Made by a program: the position numbers and the translations under genes
Shown here: positions 13,609 through 14,124 of the stretch, piece after piece
Position numbering within the stretch: position 1 is the first letter of the stretch
Layout: each line of letters starts with the position of its first letter
Assembly: GCA_934716785.1 (NCBI GenBank)
Contig: CAKUYM010000084.1
Location: forward strand, 1 to 14,124
Source: an uncultured Bacteroides sp.
GTDB lineage: Bacteria > Bacteroidota > Bacteroidia > Bacteroidales > Bacteroidaceae
Length of the DNA stretch: 14,124 nt
Reading direction: 5' to 3'
The notes under the pieces: model-generated
What the model was told of the DNA's origin: nothing
The model's database searches: none
What the model saw: the letters and a program-made list of their open reading frames with translations, nothing else

Positions 13609-14124
13609 TCTTACGATATAGATCGAGAGCAAAGACATCGGTCATCCCCGATATATAATCAAGTACCGCCTGTATTCTTTCATAGAGTGCAGGCGCTTTT
13701 ATATTGTATTGGCTGGAAACACGGTTGATCAGTAATTCGGAATAAGCCTTTTCCGGTGATGTCACGGCATCTATCATCAACTCGAGCAAGGTGCTGATGA
13801 CACGGAAACCTGCTAATTCTATATCCAATACATCTCGCGAACGGTAAATCTTCTTCAAGGATATTTCGGCGCATTGGTTGTATGCTTCTGCCGGACCTTC
13901 GGAGATGTGCTTGATAAGTGTACCCTCAAAACTACCGGATAATATCTCTCGCTCATGCTCCAGAAATACACGGGTACACTCCCGGATTAGTAGTCCGATA
14001 ACGGAAGAACGCAAATAAGCGATTTGTTCGTTCGTATCGCTGACAATCAGGAATGTTTTCCGGATATGTTCCTGTCGCTTTTCATCAAAATAAGCCATTA
14101 GCAGTGCTTTTGTCTCTTCTGTAG
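13580..14124 (-). CDS. dgt: dGTPase-like (Dgt, HD superfamily) C-terminal part, cut by window edge
   Basis: Likely the C-terminal region of a deoxyguanosinetriphosphate triphosphohydrolase, an HD-domain metalloenzyme that splits dGTP into deoxyguanosine and triphosphate. The visible part contains EQIAYLRSSVIGLLIRE, then a region with IELAGFRVISTLLELMID, YERIQAVLDYISGMTDVFALDLY and the stop. These resemble the helical C-terminal part of bacterial Dgt proteins. The frame stays open past the internal ATG at 14098 to the window edge (preceding residues TEETKALL), so that ATG is not the start. The HD motif and catalytic residues would lie outside the window and cannot be checked. Its 3' end overlaps glsB tail to tail. 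Assignment is from sequence feel rather than diagnostic motifs. Confidence 0.75.
   Translation of the reverse strand, partial: TEETKALLMAYFDEKRQEHIRKTFLIVSDTNEQIAYLRSSVIGLLIRECTRVFLEHEREILSGSFEGTLIKHISEGPAEAYNQCAEISLKKIYRSRDVLDIELAGFRVISTLLELMIDAVTSPEKAYSELLINRVSSQYNIKAPALYERIQAVLDYISGMTDVFALDLYRKINGNSLPAV

Overview
The window reads as a chromosomal segment of a Bacteroides species or close relative. The evidence is a Bacteroidetes-type dcw (division and cell wall) cluster without murF, an FtsI with a C-terminal PASTA domain, DAP-type MurE, glycine-lipid genes of the kind studied in Bacteroides thetaiotaomicron, and promoters that fit the Bacteroides pattern (TTG, about 21 bases, TAnnTTTG) rather than the E. 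coli -35/-10 pattern. The species assignment is inference.

From about 10716 leftwards to the window edge, the minus strand carries mraZ, rsmH, an ftsL-like gene, ftsI, murE, mraY, murD, ftsW and murG. They are tightly packed, with gaps of -14 to 97 bases and no recognisable terminator between them. Together they encode a regulator, a 16S rRNA methyltransferase, the septal synthase FtsW-FtsI with an FtsL-like partner, and the cytoplasmic and membrane steps from UDP-MurNAc-L-Ala to lipid II, except the MurF step. murG runs off the left edge only a few residues short of its end. Upstream of mraZ are three 10-bp-spaced TGGNN boxes that match the known form of MraZ operators and overlap a Bacteroides-like promoter.

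Rightwards, a lone ECF sigma factor gene (minus) ends at a clear intrinsic terminator. A 260-base divergent spacer follows, holding a three-arm repeat of 21-base units and a good promoter for the plus-strand pair glsA-glsB (glycine lipid synthesis). The pair converges on, and overlaps by 29 bases, the 3' end of a minus-strand dGTPase-like gene that is cut by the right edge.

Most of the window is conserved housekeeping DNA, and I see no mobile element, CRISPR array, tRNA or rRNA. The least explained signals are in the small spacers. They are the three-arm repeat between the sigma gene and glsA (either right arm can pair fully with the left arm in plus-strand RNA, and the second arm is followed by a U tract), phased AGGAT repeats before murG, tandem repeats before mraY, and two tiny ORFs whose stops abut the starts of murG and murD. 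No new multi-gene system is visible.
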